A stretch of DNA of 64,000 nucleotides. Origin: Niabella agricola (GTDB lineage Bacteria > Bacteroidota > Bacteroidia > Chitinophagales > Chitinophagaceae). The notes under the pieces were generated by a model. That model had not been told where the DNA came from and did not search any database. It worked only from the letters and a program-made list of their open reading frames with translations. Where the stretch lies: the NCBI RefSeq assembly GCF_021538615.1, contig NZ_JAJHIZ010000003.1:4588001-4652000 (forward strand), given 5' to 3'. Positions 27,226 through 35,359 of the stretch are shown here, piece by piece. Each line of letters starts with the position of its first letter. Position 1 is the stretch's first letter. Position numbers and translations under genes: made by a program.

Positions 27226-27669
27226 TCAGCGGGCGATTTTTTTTACGTAACCGGTAGAAGTAGCTTCAAATCCCATCTTTGGGTAGAACCGGTGTGCGGC
27301 ATTTCTTTCGGGCCGGTTGCCGGAATTCAGCAACAGGTCATTGGCGCCAATAGTAAGGGCATGCTGTGCAGCTGCTTCCAGTAACTGTTTTCCGATACCT
27401 GCTTTCCGGTGATCCTGATGCACGACCAGTGTCTGGATCCTGAGAAAGCTTTCGTTTTTTTCCCAGTACCATCCCTTTGTCAGCCCGGCATATCCAACCA
27501 CCCGGTGATCCATTACTGCTACCAGGGTCCGGTGTTGCGCATGCTCCGAGATGGCATTCATACGAAGTTGCATTTCTGCTGTTGTGGTAGGATAGCCCAG
27601 CTGATTGGTGAGCCCGGTTACCGCAGCGAGGTCCTTTTGCTCATAGTCGCGAATGATAAGTGTCGTCAT
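27226..27669 (-). CDS. GNAT family N-acetyltransferase
   Basis: 147 residues. The acetyl-CoA site is visible as IQTLVVHQDHRKAGIGKQLL (motif A, Q/RxxGxG/A), with motif B near the C-terminus (AAHRFYPKMGFE). Transfers an acetyl group from acetyl-CoA to an unknown amine. A second GNAT gene lies 21 bases upstream on the same strand. Confidence 0.9.
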   Translation of the reverse strand: MTTLIIRDYEQKDLAAVTGLTNQLGYPTTTAEMQLRMNAISEHAQHRTLVAVMDHRVVGYAGLTKGWYWEKNESFLRIQTLVVHQDHRKAGIGKQLLEAAAQHALTIGANDLLLNSGNRPERNAAHRFYPKMGFEATSTGYVKKIAR

Positions 27670-27690
27670 TACGTTACGAGTTTACAAAGT

Positions 27691-28179
27691 TTACAATGGC
27701 TGCCGCAGAAGGATCATGTCTTTTAGCTGAACGCCGTTTTCAAAAATGGGCTGGGGGTACTGTTCAATAAAAAAGTTTTTCCGGAGCGCGTACTTTTTGA
27801 AACCATTGCGTTCATAAAACCGGATTTGCCGCAATCCTGTATCGGCAGTTCCTACGATAAGGGTCTTGTATTGTTGTTTACGGGCGATCTCAAGGATTTG
27901 TTGAATCAAAACGGAACCAACGCCCCTGTTTTGATGCGATGCCGCTACTGCGATATTTTTTATTTCCAGTTCATCGGCTGATAAGGGATATAAGGCAGCA
28001 ACGCCTACCACCTCCGTTGCATCCGCCAGCACATATACGGCTGAATCATAGATGTATTTTTCTATGGCTGCTACTGTTTCATCCGCCAGCAATAATAAAC
28101 CAAAGGGGAGTGCATCTGCGGATTGCAGTTTTCTTAGCCGGAGTGGCTGCATTGCGGGTATAACAGGTACATGGTCCAT
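27691..28179 (-). CDS. GNAT family N-acetyltransferase (second)
   Basis: 162 residues. Motif A is IKNIAVAASHQNRGVGSVLI and motif B is IRFYERNGFKKYALRKNFF. It differs clearly from the neighbouring GNAT, so the pair is not a recent duplication. The two are closely spaced and probably cotranscribed. An ATG 27 bases inside (28152) is an alternative start. Confidence 0.88.
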   Translation of the reverse strand: MDHVPVIPAMQPLRLRKLQSADALPFGLLLLADETVAAIEKYIYDSAVYVLADATEVVGVAALYPLSADELEIKNIAVAASHQNRGVGSVLIQQILEIARKQQYKTLIVGTADTGLRQIRFYERNGFKKYALRKNFFIEQYPQPIFENGVQLKDMILLRQPL

Positions 28180-28447
28180 TACAGGTAAAGCAAAATAACA
28201 AAATCCGAATGAAAATTAGACGATAATGGTACGTCCTGTTGGCCGTTCTGATGCTGAAACCGGTCATCTTGAAGAAACGGATGTGCTCTGGTGTGAAATA
28301 TTATTAAAATGGCAAAATTCAGCAGCGCTATACCTGCAGGAGCGCTGTGTTCTAAATGCTGGAACCGGAAATTATGGCTTATTGAGTTTAAAACAGAATT
28401 AGAACGTCGTAAATACGGGTGCTGGTAAAGAATCTGCCGGAATAGTG

Positions 28448-28455
28448 TATTTTAG
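28448..28455 (+). promoter_or_regulatory. Possible -7 box TATTTTAG for ogt
   Basis: One mismatch to TAnnTTTG, ending 7 bases before the ATG at 28463. Confidence 0.3.
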
Positions 28456-28462
28456 TGTGCAG

Positions 28463-28963
28463 ATGGAACCTCATTTTTACAAAGAAATGGAATCGCCCAC
28501 GGGTCTGATACGCCTGGTGGCTACTGCCACTCACCTCGTAGGGGTGCAATGGCGGATCAGTGAAACATACGTCAGCGAAGCGCATTTTTTTAAGGATGCC
28601 GCGCACCCACTGCTGCTGGAGGCGGAGCACCAGCTAAATGCATACTTCCTGGGAAAACAAAAGGCATTTGCGGTACCTGTAAAATTGGAGGGCAGCGATT
28701 TCCAGAAAAAGGTTTGGGCATTGCTGACTGATATCCCGTATGGGAAAACCATCAGTTATGGAGAAATGGCCCGGCGGACGGGAGATATAAAGAATGTCAG
28801 GGCTGTTGGCGGTGCGTTGAATAAAAACCCGGTTCCGGTTATTGTACCTTGTCACCGCGTCATTGGTGCCAACGGTAAGATGATCGGCTTCGGTGGAGGC
28901 CTGCCACGTAAAATTTATCTGTTAAATCTTGAAAATCCAAAACCGCAGCTAAACCTGTGGTAA
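28463..28963 (+). CDS. ogt: Methylated-DNA--protein-cysteine methyltransferase
   Basis: 166 residues. Removes methyl groups from O6-methylguanine by irreversible transfer to its own cysteine. The active-site motif is IVPCHRVIG, the helix-turn-helix region carries RAVGGALNKNP, and FQKKVWALLTDIPYGKTISY precedes it, all canonical for Ogt/MGMT. The frame is open to GTG 28445, but the ATG at 28463 fits the family. It is followed after 12 bases by an AlkA-like glycosylase, so the pair forms an alkylation-repair operon. Confidence 0.93.
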   Translation: MEPHFYKEMESPTGLIRLVATATHLVGVQWRISETYVSEAHFFKDAAHPLLLEAEHQLNAYFLGKQKAFAVPVKLEGSDFQKKVWALLTDIPYGKTISYGEMARRTGDIKNVRAVGGALNKNPVPVIVPCHRVIGANGKMIGFGGGLPRKIYLLNLENPKPQLNLW

Positions 28964-28975
28964 TGTTTCCGGTTT

Positions 28976-29602
28976 ATGATCCGATCTTTTTCTGAAAGAA
29001 CATTTAAGCGTATCTGCAATCAGCTTGCCCAAAAGGATGTGCATCTGGCGGGTGTTCTGGAAACCTACGGGCATCCGCCGATGTGGACCCGGTCCAATAG
29101 TTTTGAATCGCTGGTGCATATTATCCTGGAGCAGCAGGTGTCACTGGCCTCAGCGTTGGCTGCTTTAAAAAAATTACAGGAGCATACGGGGCATATCAGT
29201 CCCGAATCTATATTAAAGTTGAATGATGAAGCGCTGCGCGCCTGCTACGTCAGTCGTCAAAAAGCCGGCTATATCCGTGGGCTTGCGGAGGCCATTACCA
29301 ACGGCACGATCGACCTTGCCGGCATGCACCGGTTGCCGGATGTCGTGATCCGCGAGAAGCTGACCGCTTTAAAAGGAATCGGCAACTGGACGGTTGATGT
29401 ATACCTGATGTTTGTATTGCAACGTGCAGATATCTTCCCGGTAGGAGATCTTGCAGCGGTAAACGCTCTGAAACGGTTGAAGTCCCTGGACAAGGATACG
29501 CCTAAAGAAACGCTGCTTGCGGTTGCCGCAACATGGGCGCCGCATCGTACCATTGCTACGATGATCCTGTGGCATCACTATTTATCGGAGAAAATTGTTT
29601 AA
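28976..29602 (+). CDS. DNA-3-methyladenine glycosylase (AlkA-like, HhH-GPD)
   Basis: 208 residues. The HhH-GPD fold is visible: SFESLVHIILEQQVSLASAL at the start, the helix-hairpin-helix LTALKGIGNWTVDVYLMFVL, and the catalytic Asp in FPVGDLAAVNAL. It lacks the N-terminal domain of E. coli AlkA, like many short bacterial forms. It excises alkylated purines from DNA. Cotranscription with ogt strengthens the assignment. Confidence 0.92.
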   Translation: MIRSFSERTFKRICNQLAQKDVHLAGVLETYGHPPMWTRSNSFESLVHIILEQQVSLASALAALKKLQEHTGHISPESILKLNDEALRACYVSRQKAGYIRGLAEAITNGTIDLAGMHRLPDVVIREKLTALKGIGNWTVDVYLMFVLQRADIFPVGDLAAVNALKRLKSLDKDTPKETLLAVAATWAPHRTIATMILWHHYLSEKIV

Positions 29603-29970
29603 AGTTTCAGGCTGGATCCGTTTTATGCTTGATGTGTCTATTTGTTTAATGTTGAGGTTGGATCCACAGACTGTTGCCCGTTCGCCGGTTCAAGTGGGGT
29701 TCTGATTTTCGATCCTGGATTCCTTCGGGATAACTGAAGCTGAAGACTGCTTTTGTGGCAGAAAAACTTTTTCGCGTTAACATCAAATGTCAAACGGCTA
29801 ATGTTTGGGAGATATCGAACATAGGGCGGATCCAGGAGCAGGAACGGCATCTTCATTCTCACATTTTCCAATTTTCAAATTCTCACATTCCCAAATTTTC
29901 AAATTCCCGCATTTTCACCTGATACCCACTCCGTTTTTATATTTCAGGTTCCCTAGTAAAGCTCCCCGCA
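29603..29970. repeat. Intergenic region with tandem AATTTTCAAATTC-type words
   Basis: About 370 bases without a gene. Positions 29859-29925 hold tandem low-complexity words: CATTTTCCAATTTTCAAATT, CTCACATTCCCAAATTTT and CAAATTCCCGCATTTTCACC. On the other strand these read as AATTTGAAAATTTGGGAATG. They resemble the end of 7753-8005 and, more loosely, the GATTTGAGA family elsewhere in the window. Confidence 0.55.
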
Positions 29971-30525
29971 TTAAATAGTAACCACCCGTTTGGAAGTAAT
30001 GATACTGGTCAACAGGTTGATCTTGTTTTTATATTCTTGGGTAATCTCCTGGTAATCCGGTGCCATGAACAGGGCATTGCGCACAATGGGAACACTAAAT
30101 GGCACGGGCCAGGCTCTTAATGATTTAGCCACCGCATCCATCGCATTGATGCCCTGCATGGCCTGTCCTCCATCAGCCCAGCAGATCAGCCCGATAAGCT
30201 TGTCGATCAGGTAGGGGCGCTCTTCCTTGGAGCTCAGCTCCAGCCAGTCGAGACAGTTCTTCATTACACCGGTCATACTGCCGTGATAAAGCGGGGTGAG
30301 CCAGATATGTGCATCGGCATTCCGGAACAGGTTGAGCATTACCTGAACACCGTTGGGAATCTTTTGCAAGGTATAATCAAATAAAGGAATGCCGGATTCA
30401 ACAAGGTTGAAAATGGAAACCGTAGCGCCCTGGGCTTCGAGATGTTGTTTCAGGTAGGCAGAAAGCTTTGTGGGGGTCGATCCTTCCCGTTGATCCAATG
30501 ATCCGTTTAATACTAATATATTCAT
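29971..30525 (-). CDS. NADPH-dependent FMN reductase family protein
   Basis: 184 residues, flavodoxin-like. The N-terminal phosphate loop is NILVLNGSLDQREGSTPTKL, and the flavin-contacting segment is LTPLYHGSMTGVMKNCLDWL. Family members reduce FMN, quinones, azo compounds or chromate. The start overlaps the stop of the DUF2480 gene as ATGA, so the two are translationally coupled. Confidence 0.88.
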   Translation of the reverse strand: MNILVLNGSLDQREGSTPTKLSAYLKQHLEAQGATVSIFNLVESGIPLFDYTLQKIPNGVQVMLNLFRNADAHIWLTPLYHGSMTGVMKNCLDWLELSSKEERPYLIDKLIGLICWADGGQAMQGINAMDAVAKSLRAWPVPFSVPIVRNALFMAPDYQEITQEYKNKINLLTSIITSKRVVTI

Positions 30526-31055
30526 GATGTTGCTTCTGTTGTTGATTTCCGTAACTTATAAATAACTTTTGGCAGCCCGGGCTCGCCGTACATAAGCGTT
30601 GGTACCAGGGGCATTAATTTTTCTGTAGCCTTCATATACACGGCTTCCGGCACAGCTGGGTTTGCACGAAGGGTTGTTTTCTTCCCCTTCAGACTGCTGA
30701 AATCCGCAGCTTCAATGTTTGCAATCCAGCGTTCCGTTCTGTGCACTTCCGTGCTTCCAAATATAATGCTTTTTGCGAATGGCTGTAATTTTGCAGCTAT
30801 GAGCATCCATACCCACTGTGGAAGAATGGCACCGGAAGAACAGTAAACCGATACACAACTTCCCATATATTGAGCCCAGTTAACCGCCTCCATTTCCGTT
30901 TTGAATTCCTTTTCTTTAAGCATCAAACCCCGGTAACAAAAAGGCGTGATGTCAAAATCCAGAAACTGGTCGTCTGGAGCATAATCCAGCAGATTGACTC
31001 CTGTGATGCCCGAAAGAGCTACTTTATTTGGTATGATGTTCCGGAAATCCTGCAT
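30522..31055 (-). CDS. DUF2480 family protein
   Basis: 177 residues from the ATG at 31055 (MQDFRNIIPNKVALSGI). Conserved DUF2480 features are FDITPFCYRGLMLKEKEF, CVSVYCSSGAILPQWVWMLI and KSIIFGS. The family is confined to Bacteroidota and is often next to SUF iron-sulfur genes, as I recall. Here it faces a SufR-like regulator. The long upstream extension of the frame lies antisense to that regulator and is not coding. Confidence 0.85.
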   Translation of the reverse strand: MQDFRNIIPNKVALSGITGVNLLDYAPDDQFLDFDITPFCYRGLMLKEKEFKTEMEAVNWAQYMGSCVSVYCSSGAILPQWVWMLIAAKLQPFAKSIIFGSTEVHRTERWIANIEAADFSSLKGKKTTLRANPAVPEAVYMKATEKLMPLVPTLMYGEPGLPKVIYKLRKSTTEATS

Positions 31056-31114
31056 ATCCGTTTCCTTGTGTTTCAAGTCCGGCAAAAGTACTAAATTTGC
31101 ATTTAAATAAATAA

Positions 31115-31122
31115 TTACTTTG
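31115..31122 (+). promoter_or_regulatory. Possible -7 box TTACTTTG for the SufR-like gene
   Basis: One mismatch to TAnnTTTG, ending 6 bases before the ATG at 31129. The spacer to the divergent DUF2480 gene is only 73 bases, so both promoters must overlap here. Confidence 0.35.
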
Positions 31123-31128
31123 TTTATT

Positions 31129-31764
31129 ATGCATAATAATCTTCCTGATAATGAAAAAGCGCTGGGGATCATCAAAACCCGGGGGCCACAAACCTTGCTG
31201 GACCTGGCAGCGGAGATGGATATTACGGTGGAAGGGGCAAGGTTCCACTTGCTCAAGCTTGCCAAAGAGGGACTGGTAACCGCTACAACCGAATCGAAAG
31301 GCCGGGGAAGACCACAGCAGAGATGGGCGCTGACGGATCTGGGGCATGCCCGTTTTCCGGATATGCATGCGGAATTAACGGTAAGACTGATAGAATCGAT
31401 CCGGGCGACGCTGGGACAGCCGGCGCTGGACAAAGTCATTGCAACCAATGGAAAAGCCGGGCTGGAGCGATACCTGAAGGAGCTGGAAGGCAGGGCCGGT
31501 TTGAAGGAACGGCTGAAGGGGCTGGCGGCGATCCGCAGCAGGGAGGGATATATGGCAGATGTCAAAAAGGAAGGGGATGGCTTCCTGTTGGTGGAAAATC
31601 ATTGCCCGATCTGCGCCGCCGCAGCCAGTTGCCAGGGGTTTTGTGCGTCAGAATTAAAAACCTTTAAAACGATACTGGGTAAAACCGCCGAAGTAGAACG
31701 GGTGGATCATATTTTGAAAGGTGCCCGGAGATGTGCCTATAAAATAACACCGGTGGTAGGATGA
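31129..31764 (+). CDS. SufR-like winged-helix regulator with C-terminal Cys cluster
   Basis: 211 residues. The N-terminal winged helix-turn-helix reads LLDLAAEMDITVEGARFHLL with a GRGRPQQRWALT wing. The C-terminal half has CPIC, CQGFC and a distal Cys (C159, C162, C168, C172, C202), the pattern of SufR-type regulators that hold an Fe-S cluster. It probably senses Fe-S or redox state and controls the divergent DUF2480-FMN reductase pair and itself. A cluster is inferred from the cysteines, not shown. Confidence 0.83.
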   Translation: MHNNLPDNEKALGIIKTRGPQTLLDLAAEMDITVEGARFHLLKLAKEGLVTATTESKGRGRPQQRWALTDLGHARFPDMHAELTVRLIESIRATLGQPALDKVIATNGKAGLERYLKELEGRAGLKERLKGLAAIRSREGYMADVKKEGDGFLLVENHCPICAAAASCQGFCASELKTFKTILGKTAEVERVDHILKGARRCAYKITPVVG

Positions 31765-31894
31765 GCGCCGGAAGGGTTTGTGCAATATCGGGCTTTTTTC
31801 TGTTAAATATAATGAACGATTTCATGATAACTGCCTGGCTGCTCCCCGAATAGTACGTTATATTAAAACTAACAGACTGTTTTGTCCGGCGGAA

Positions 31895-32371
31895 CTAATG
31901 AATGATATCGGTATCTACCGGTGCATAACCCATAAGGCGGCTGATGGTAAGGATCTGCCCCTTGTGATGGAATTCATGGGTAACCACATGGGTAAAGATC
32001 CGGAACAGGGAAGTGAAGCGTTGCTCCTGGTTGAGTGAAAACGGGATCTGTTCATTTATGAGTGTTTTTTTCCGCAGTAGTTCATTTACGAGGGGATCAA
32101 TAGTGCTATAAAGTGAGCGGATCCGGGCGATGGTGGTGCATTGCTCATATGCCGCATAAGGGATCTCTTTGTTCAGGGCGATGGTGCCGGCCCAGTGTTG
32201 GTATACATTGGCCACATGCACCAGCAGGTTGCGGATGCTGCCGCTGTTGCTGAAACCAGGTACTTCCCGGAGCAGTATTTCGGCAGGCAGGGTTTCCAGA
32301 TAAGTGAATAGTCGGTCGCGGGATTCGAGAACCCATTGGTATTGCCGGGCACAGGATTGATTTAACTGCAT
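31895..32371 (-). CDS. DinB family protein
   Basis: 158 residues from the ATG at 32371. Four-helix DinB/YfiT fold with the metal-ligand histidines in NLLVHVANVYQHW and in FTHVVTHEFHHKGQI. The role in cells is unknown for most members; some are thiol-dependent transferases. The frame is open 28 codons upstream but would overlap the upstream gene. Confidence 0.88.
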   Translation of the reverse strand: MQLNQSCARQYQWVLESRDRLFTYLETLPAEILLREVPGFSNSGSIRNLLVHVANVYQHWAGTIALNKEIPYAAYEQCTTIARIRSLYSTIDPLVNELLRKKTLINEQIPFSLNQEQRFTSLFRIFTHVVTHEFHHKGQILTISRLMGYAPVDTDIIH

Positions 32372-32396
32372 ACACTCTAATGTTCGTTCATGTATT

Positions 32397-32858
32397 TTAT
32401 TGTTGCCGGCGGTAATAATGGCGGGTGATAAAGGCCAGCGGAAGACCGATTGCAAGGATCAGTATCGAGGCGCTGATAAGAATGCCGGAGGCCGTATTGG
32501 GAAATCTGCCAATCCTTGATAAAGGCACAATAATGATATTCATAACGCTCCAGATAAAAAGTCCATAGAAGATGCCCGTAGCAACCGGGTTTTTTCTGAG
32601 GACGGCTAACCGGGGATACAGCCAGAAAAAAAACAGAGTGAAGCTTAATGCAACCAGGTAGTGAAGCAGGAACCCGGCTATATACATTTCTGTGCCTCCA
32701 GAAAAGGCGGCAGGTCCCAGCAGGGCGCTGGCAATATACCGGAATATAAAAAGCGGGTTTTTCCCGGTTGCCAAATAATAGTGGAGGAATGCGGCAAGAA
32801 TGTCCAGCGTACCAACAAGCATGCCTGCTTTCAGCGCAGGGAGGAGGATCTTCTTCAT
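32397..32858 (-). CDS. Four-TM membrane protein of unknown function
   Basis: 153 residues. Hydrophobic segments lie near residues 8-28, 60-82, 92-112 and 125-145. The start, LKAGMLVGTLDILAAFLHYY, resembles small Bacteroidota membrane proteins related to DUF1440. The DinB gene follows after 25 bases on the same strand, so a two-gene operon is likely. No function can be given. Confidence 0.72.
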   Translation of the reverse strand: MKKILLPALKAGMLVGTLDILAAFLHYYLATGKNPLFIFRYIASALLGPAAFSGGTEMYIAGFLLHYLVALSFTLFFFWLYPRLAVLRKNPVATGIFYGLFIWSVMNIIIVPLSRIGRFPNTASGILISASILILAIGLPLAFITRHYYRRQQ

Positions 32859-32965
32859 AAAGAACCGGTTTGATGTTTACAAGAATCGGTCTTCGATCCG
32901 GTGTGCGTCTAGCAGATTCCCGCCGATGCGAACATGTAAGGAGCCAGGGGAACCGGCATAGTGTA

Positions 32966-35359
32966 TCAGAACGGATAACCGATACCAATATTAAATATAA
33001 GATTTTTTTTGCGCCATTCCGGATCACCAAAGCGGATCTGATCAAACACCCATCGCTCACCCGGCGGCAGCCAGGGCTTCCGGAAAGGCATGGCCAGGTC
33101 GAAGCGCACCACAAAGATTGAAGCGTCAACCCTGAGACCGACACCACCACCAACGGCTGTTTGGCTCAACACATTTCCAAACCGGAATTGTCCGCCCGGA
33201 CGGCTGGTATCTTTTTTTGCCAGCCAGATATTGCCGGCATCTATAAATACAGCCCCCTGGATCACACTGAAGAGTTTGGCTCTTAATTCGGTGTTCAGCA
33301 TCAGTTTTACATCGCCCCCCTGGTCTGCAAAAAGATCCAGGCTGTCAGTATTGATATAAAATGTGCCCGGGCCCAGGGAGCGCGAACGGAATGCCCGGAT
33401 ATCATTACTTCCCCCGGCAAAGAACTGGCGTACGTAGGGCAGTACCGAGCTGTTGCCATAGGGGATTCCGTAACCCAGGTTCAGACGGTTGGCCCAGATG
33501 AGGCTGGAGTTGATCTTGTAATAGTCCCGGAAATCAGCTTCGAGGCGTACAAACTGGTTGGTAACCGTTTGAAACAGTCGTTTACGGCCGTCTTCATCTT
33601 TGCGGAGAAAAGCATTGATCAGATTGCCCGCCGATTCTACCGATCCCATAAACAGGAAATTGTTGCGCAGCTCATTTTTTACCTGGTTGCTGTATGTGTA
33701 TGTATAGTTGGTTCCGATGATGAACTGGTTCTCGAAATTGTTTTTTAATGTAGGCACTTTTTCCAGCATCCGGTTAAAGCTGTCGGTGGTATTGGCTGTG
33801 CGGATATAACTTACAGAAAGCGGATTGAACTGGTGTTCATTGTATTCGTTGCCCTTCCACAAATAACCAAATTCTCCTTTGCCTGAAAGCAGGGTATAAT
33901 AATTGGCGCGGTTTAACAGCTGCGACCCAATGGTGATATGGGTTTTGGGTACATAGGCATTGTGTGTTGTAAACCCGGCAACCGGGATCAGGAAGCGAGG
34001 AAACAATAACCGGGCCTCAGCACCCAGCGAGTAGGAGGTGAGGTTTTTCTGCTGTCCGCTGAACTGCTTTTCAAACCCTCCTGAAAGGCTCAGGTTGAGT
34101 TGTTCTGCACCCCTGAATGCGTTCTTGTTGGTATGGGTTACTTTTATTTCGGACCCGATAAAATTATTAGACTTGCTGGTTCCGGTTACGGAAAGCGACA
34201 GTGCATTTTTCTTGGAAGAAGTGAGCAGGAAGTCGACATCCATATTGTTACTGGAAGCAGTATCGATAGGATTGAATTCTGCTTTTACAAACCGAAAGGT
34301 GCCGATGTTTACCAAGCGGTTCAGGCTTAGTGAATGATCGGTGCGGTTATACCGCTCGCCTTTCTGAAAAAAGATCAGGTGTTCAAAAAGGCGGGGCTTA
34401 TACTTGTGGTTGGGATCATAGATGGTAAAATCTTTGAACTGTACCGGTTCTGAAGCGCGGGTAAATGAATCACGCCGTAAACTGTAGTCCGGATAAATAT
34501 GGATGTTGCGGATGAAATAGGGTTGGAGGGCGGCCCTGGGAGCATCGTTTTTAAGCTTCAGGTCAATGTCTACCTGGTTCCCGCCAATGGTGCTGTCGGC
34601 CTGTATTAGCAGGAAATTCGGGTTGAAATAGAAGTAGCCCTTTTCTTTGAGCTGTATATCAATGCGCTCACGCTCGGCTTTAAAAACGTCCAGGTCGTAA
34701 TAATGACCCTGTTTCAGCAATGTTTTATTTTGAGAGGCACGGATCAGTGCAGAAATCTCATTGCTGTCGGCGGGAAAGCTGATGGCGTTCATCGTGTAAC
34801 GGGGCCCGGAATAGATCCGATAAAAAGCCTTGCCCGTTTTTCCTTTAATGACCGTGTCGCCGGTACCGGAGGATTGTAAAAAGCCTTTGCTGGCGAGATA
34901 GCTGCTCATTACGTTTACATTATTCTGCAGCCGTACCTGGCTCATTAACACCGGCGGTTCTCCCAGTTTGTATTTTATCCAGTATTTAAACCCTTTTTGT
35001 TTTTTAGGTTCGCTGACAAGATTGTAAAAAAATAATTTATACCGCCAGCCGAGTATTTTTTTATTGGGTACGGGACGCACTTTTTCTTCCAGGTCGTTTT
35101 GGAAGTTTTTTTGATCTTTAACCGCCGGAGTATCCGGATTTAATTTTATTGTGGCACCGGTATATAATATCTCACCGGGTTTTAACTTTCTGGTACCGGA
35201 GCAGGATGCGGTCAACAGTGCAAGGATCAGCAAGGTGAAGTGATAAATGGATTTGAGATCTGAGATTGGAGATTTAAGATTTGAGACGTCTGTTGTCTGT
35301 TGTCCGGTAGCTGAGATTCCATGCCTGATATCTGATATCTGATCTGTTGATTTACTCAT
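32966..35359 (-). CDS. BamA/TamA family outer-membrane protein
   Basis: 797 residues from the ATG at 35359, which overlaps the tamB stop by 8 bases. A lipoprotein signal (LLILALLTASC) is present but is pushed about 38 residues from the start by a repeat-derived segment (see findings). POTRA-like regions follow, including GHYYDLDVFKAERERIDIQL and FRFVKAEF. The C-terminal half is an Omp85 barrel with FFAGGSNDIRAFRSRSLGPG and GGGVGLRVDASIFVVRFDLA, ending in IFNIGIGYPF. It probably pairs with TamB to insert or move outer-membrane proteins. Confidence 0.92.
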   Translation of the reverse strand: MSKSTDQISDIRHGISATGQQTTDVSNLKSPISDLKSIYHFTLLILALLTASCSGTRKLKPGEILYTGATIKLNPDTPAVKDQKNFQNDLEEKVRPVPNKKILGWRYKLFFYNLVSEPKKQKGFKYWIKYKLGEPPVLMSQVRLQNNVNVMSSYLASKGFLQSSGTGDTVIKGKTGKAFYRIYSGPRYTMNAISFPADSNEISALIRASQNKTLLKQGHYYDLDVFKAERERIDIQLKEKGYFYFNPNFLLIQADSTIGGNQVDIDLKLKNDAPRAALQPYFIRNIHIYPDYSLRRDSFTRASEPVQFKDFTIYDPNHKYKPRLFEHLIFFQKGERYNRTDHSLSLNRLVNIGTFRFVKAEFNPIDTASSNNMDVDFLLTSSKKNALSLSVTGTSKSNNFIGSEIKVTHTNKNAFRGAEQLNLSLSGGFEKQFSGQQKNLTSYSLGAEARLLFPRFLIPVAGFTTHNAYVPKTHITIGSQLLNRANYYTLLSGKGEFGYLWKGNEYNEHQFNPLSVSYIRTANTTDSFNRMLEKVPTLKNNFENQFIIGTNYTYTYSNQVKNELRNNFLFMGSVESAGNLINAFLRKDEDGRKRLFQTVTNQFVRLEADFRDYYKINSSLIWANRLNLGYGIPYGNSSVLPYVRQFFAGGSNDIRAFRSRSLGPGTFYINTDSLDLFADQGGDVKLMLNTELRAKLFSVIQGAVFIDAGNIWLAKKDTSRPGGQFRFGNVLSQTAVGGGVGLRVDASIFVVRFDLAMPFRKPWLPPGERWVFDQIRFGDPEWRKKNLIFNIGIGYPF
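35256..35350 (-). repeat. GATTTGAGATCTGAGATT-type repeat inside the tamA 5' end
   Basis: The plus strand reads GATTTGAGATCTGAGATTGG and then AGATTTAAGATTTGAGACG, followed by CTGTTGTCTGTTGTC and GATATCTGATATCTGATCTG. In the tamA frame it encodes QISDIRHGIS and ISDLKS. It sits between the start codon and the signal peptide. Confidence 0.75.

Noticed and set aside
31056..31565. Long N-terminal extension of the DUF2480 frame
   Set aside because: It runs antisense through the SufR-like gene and is Ser/Pro-rich shadow sequence; the family N-terminus starts at 31055.
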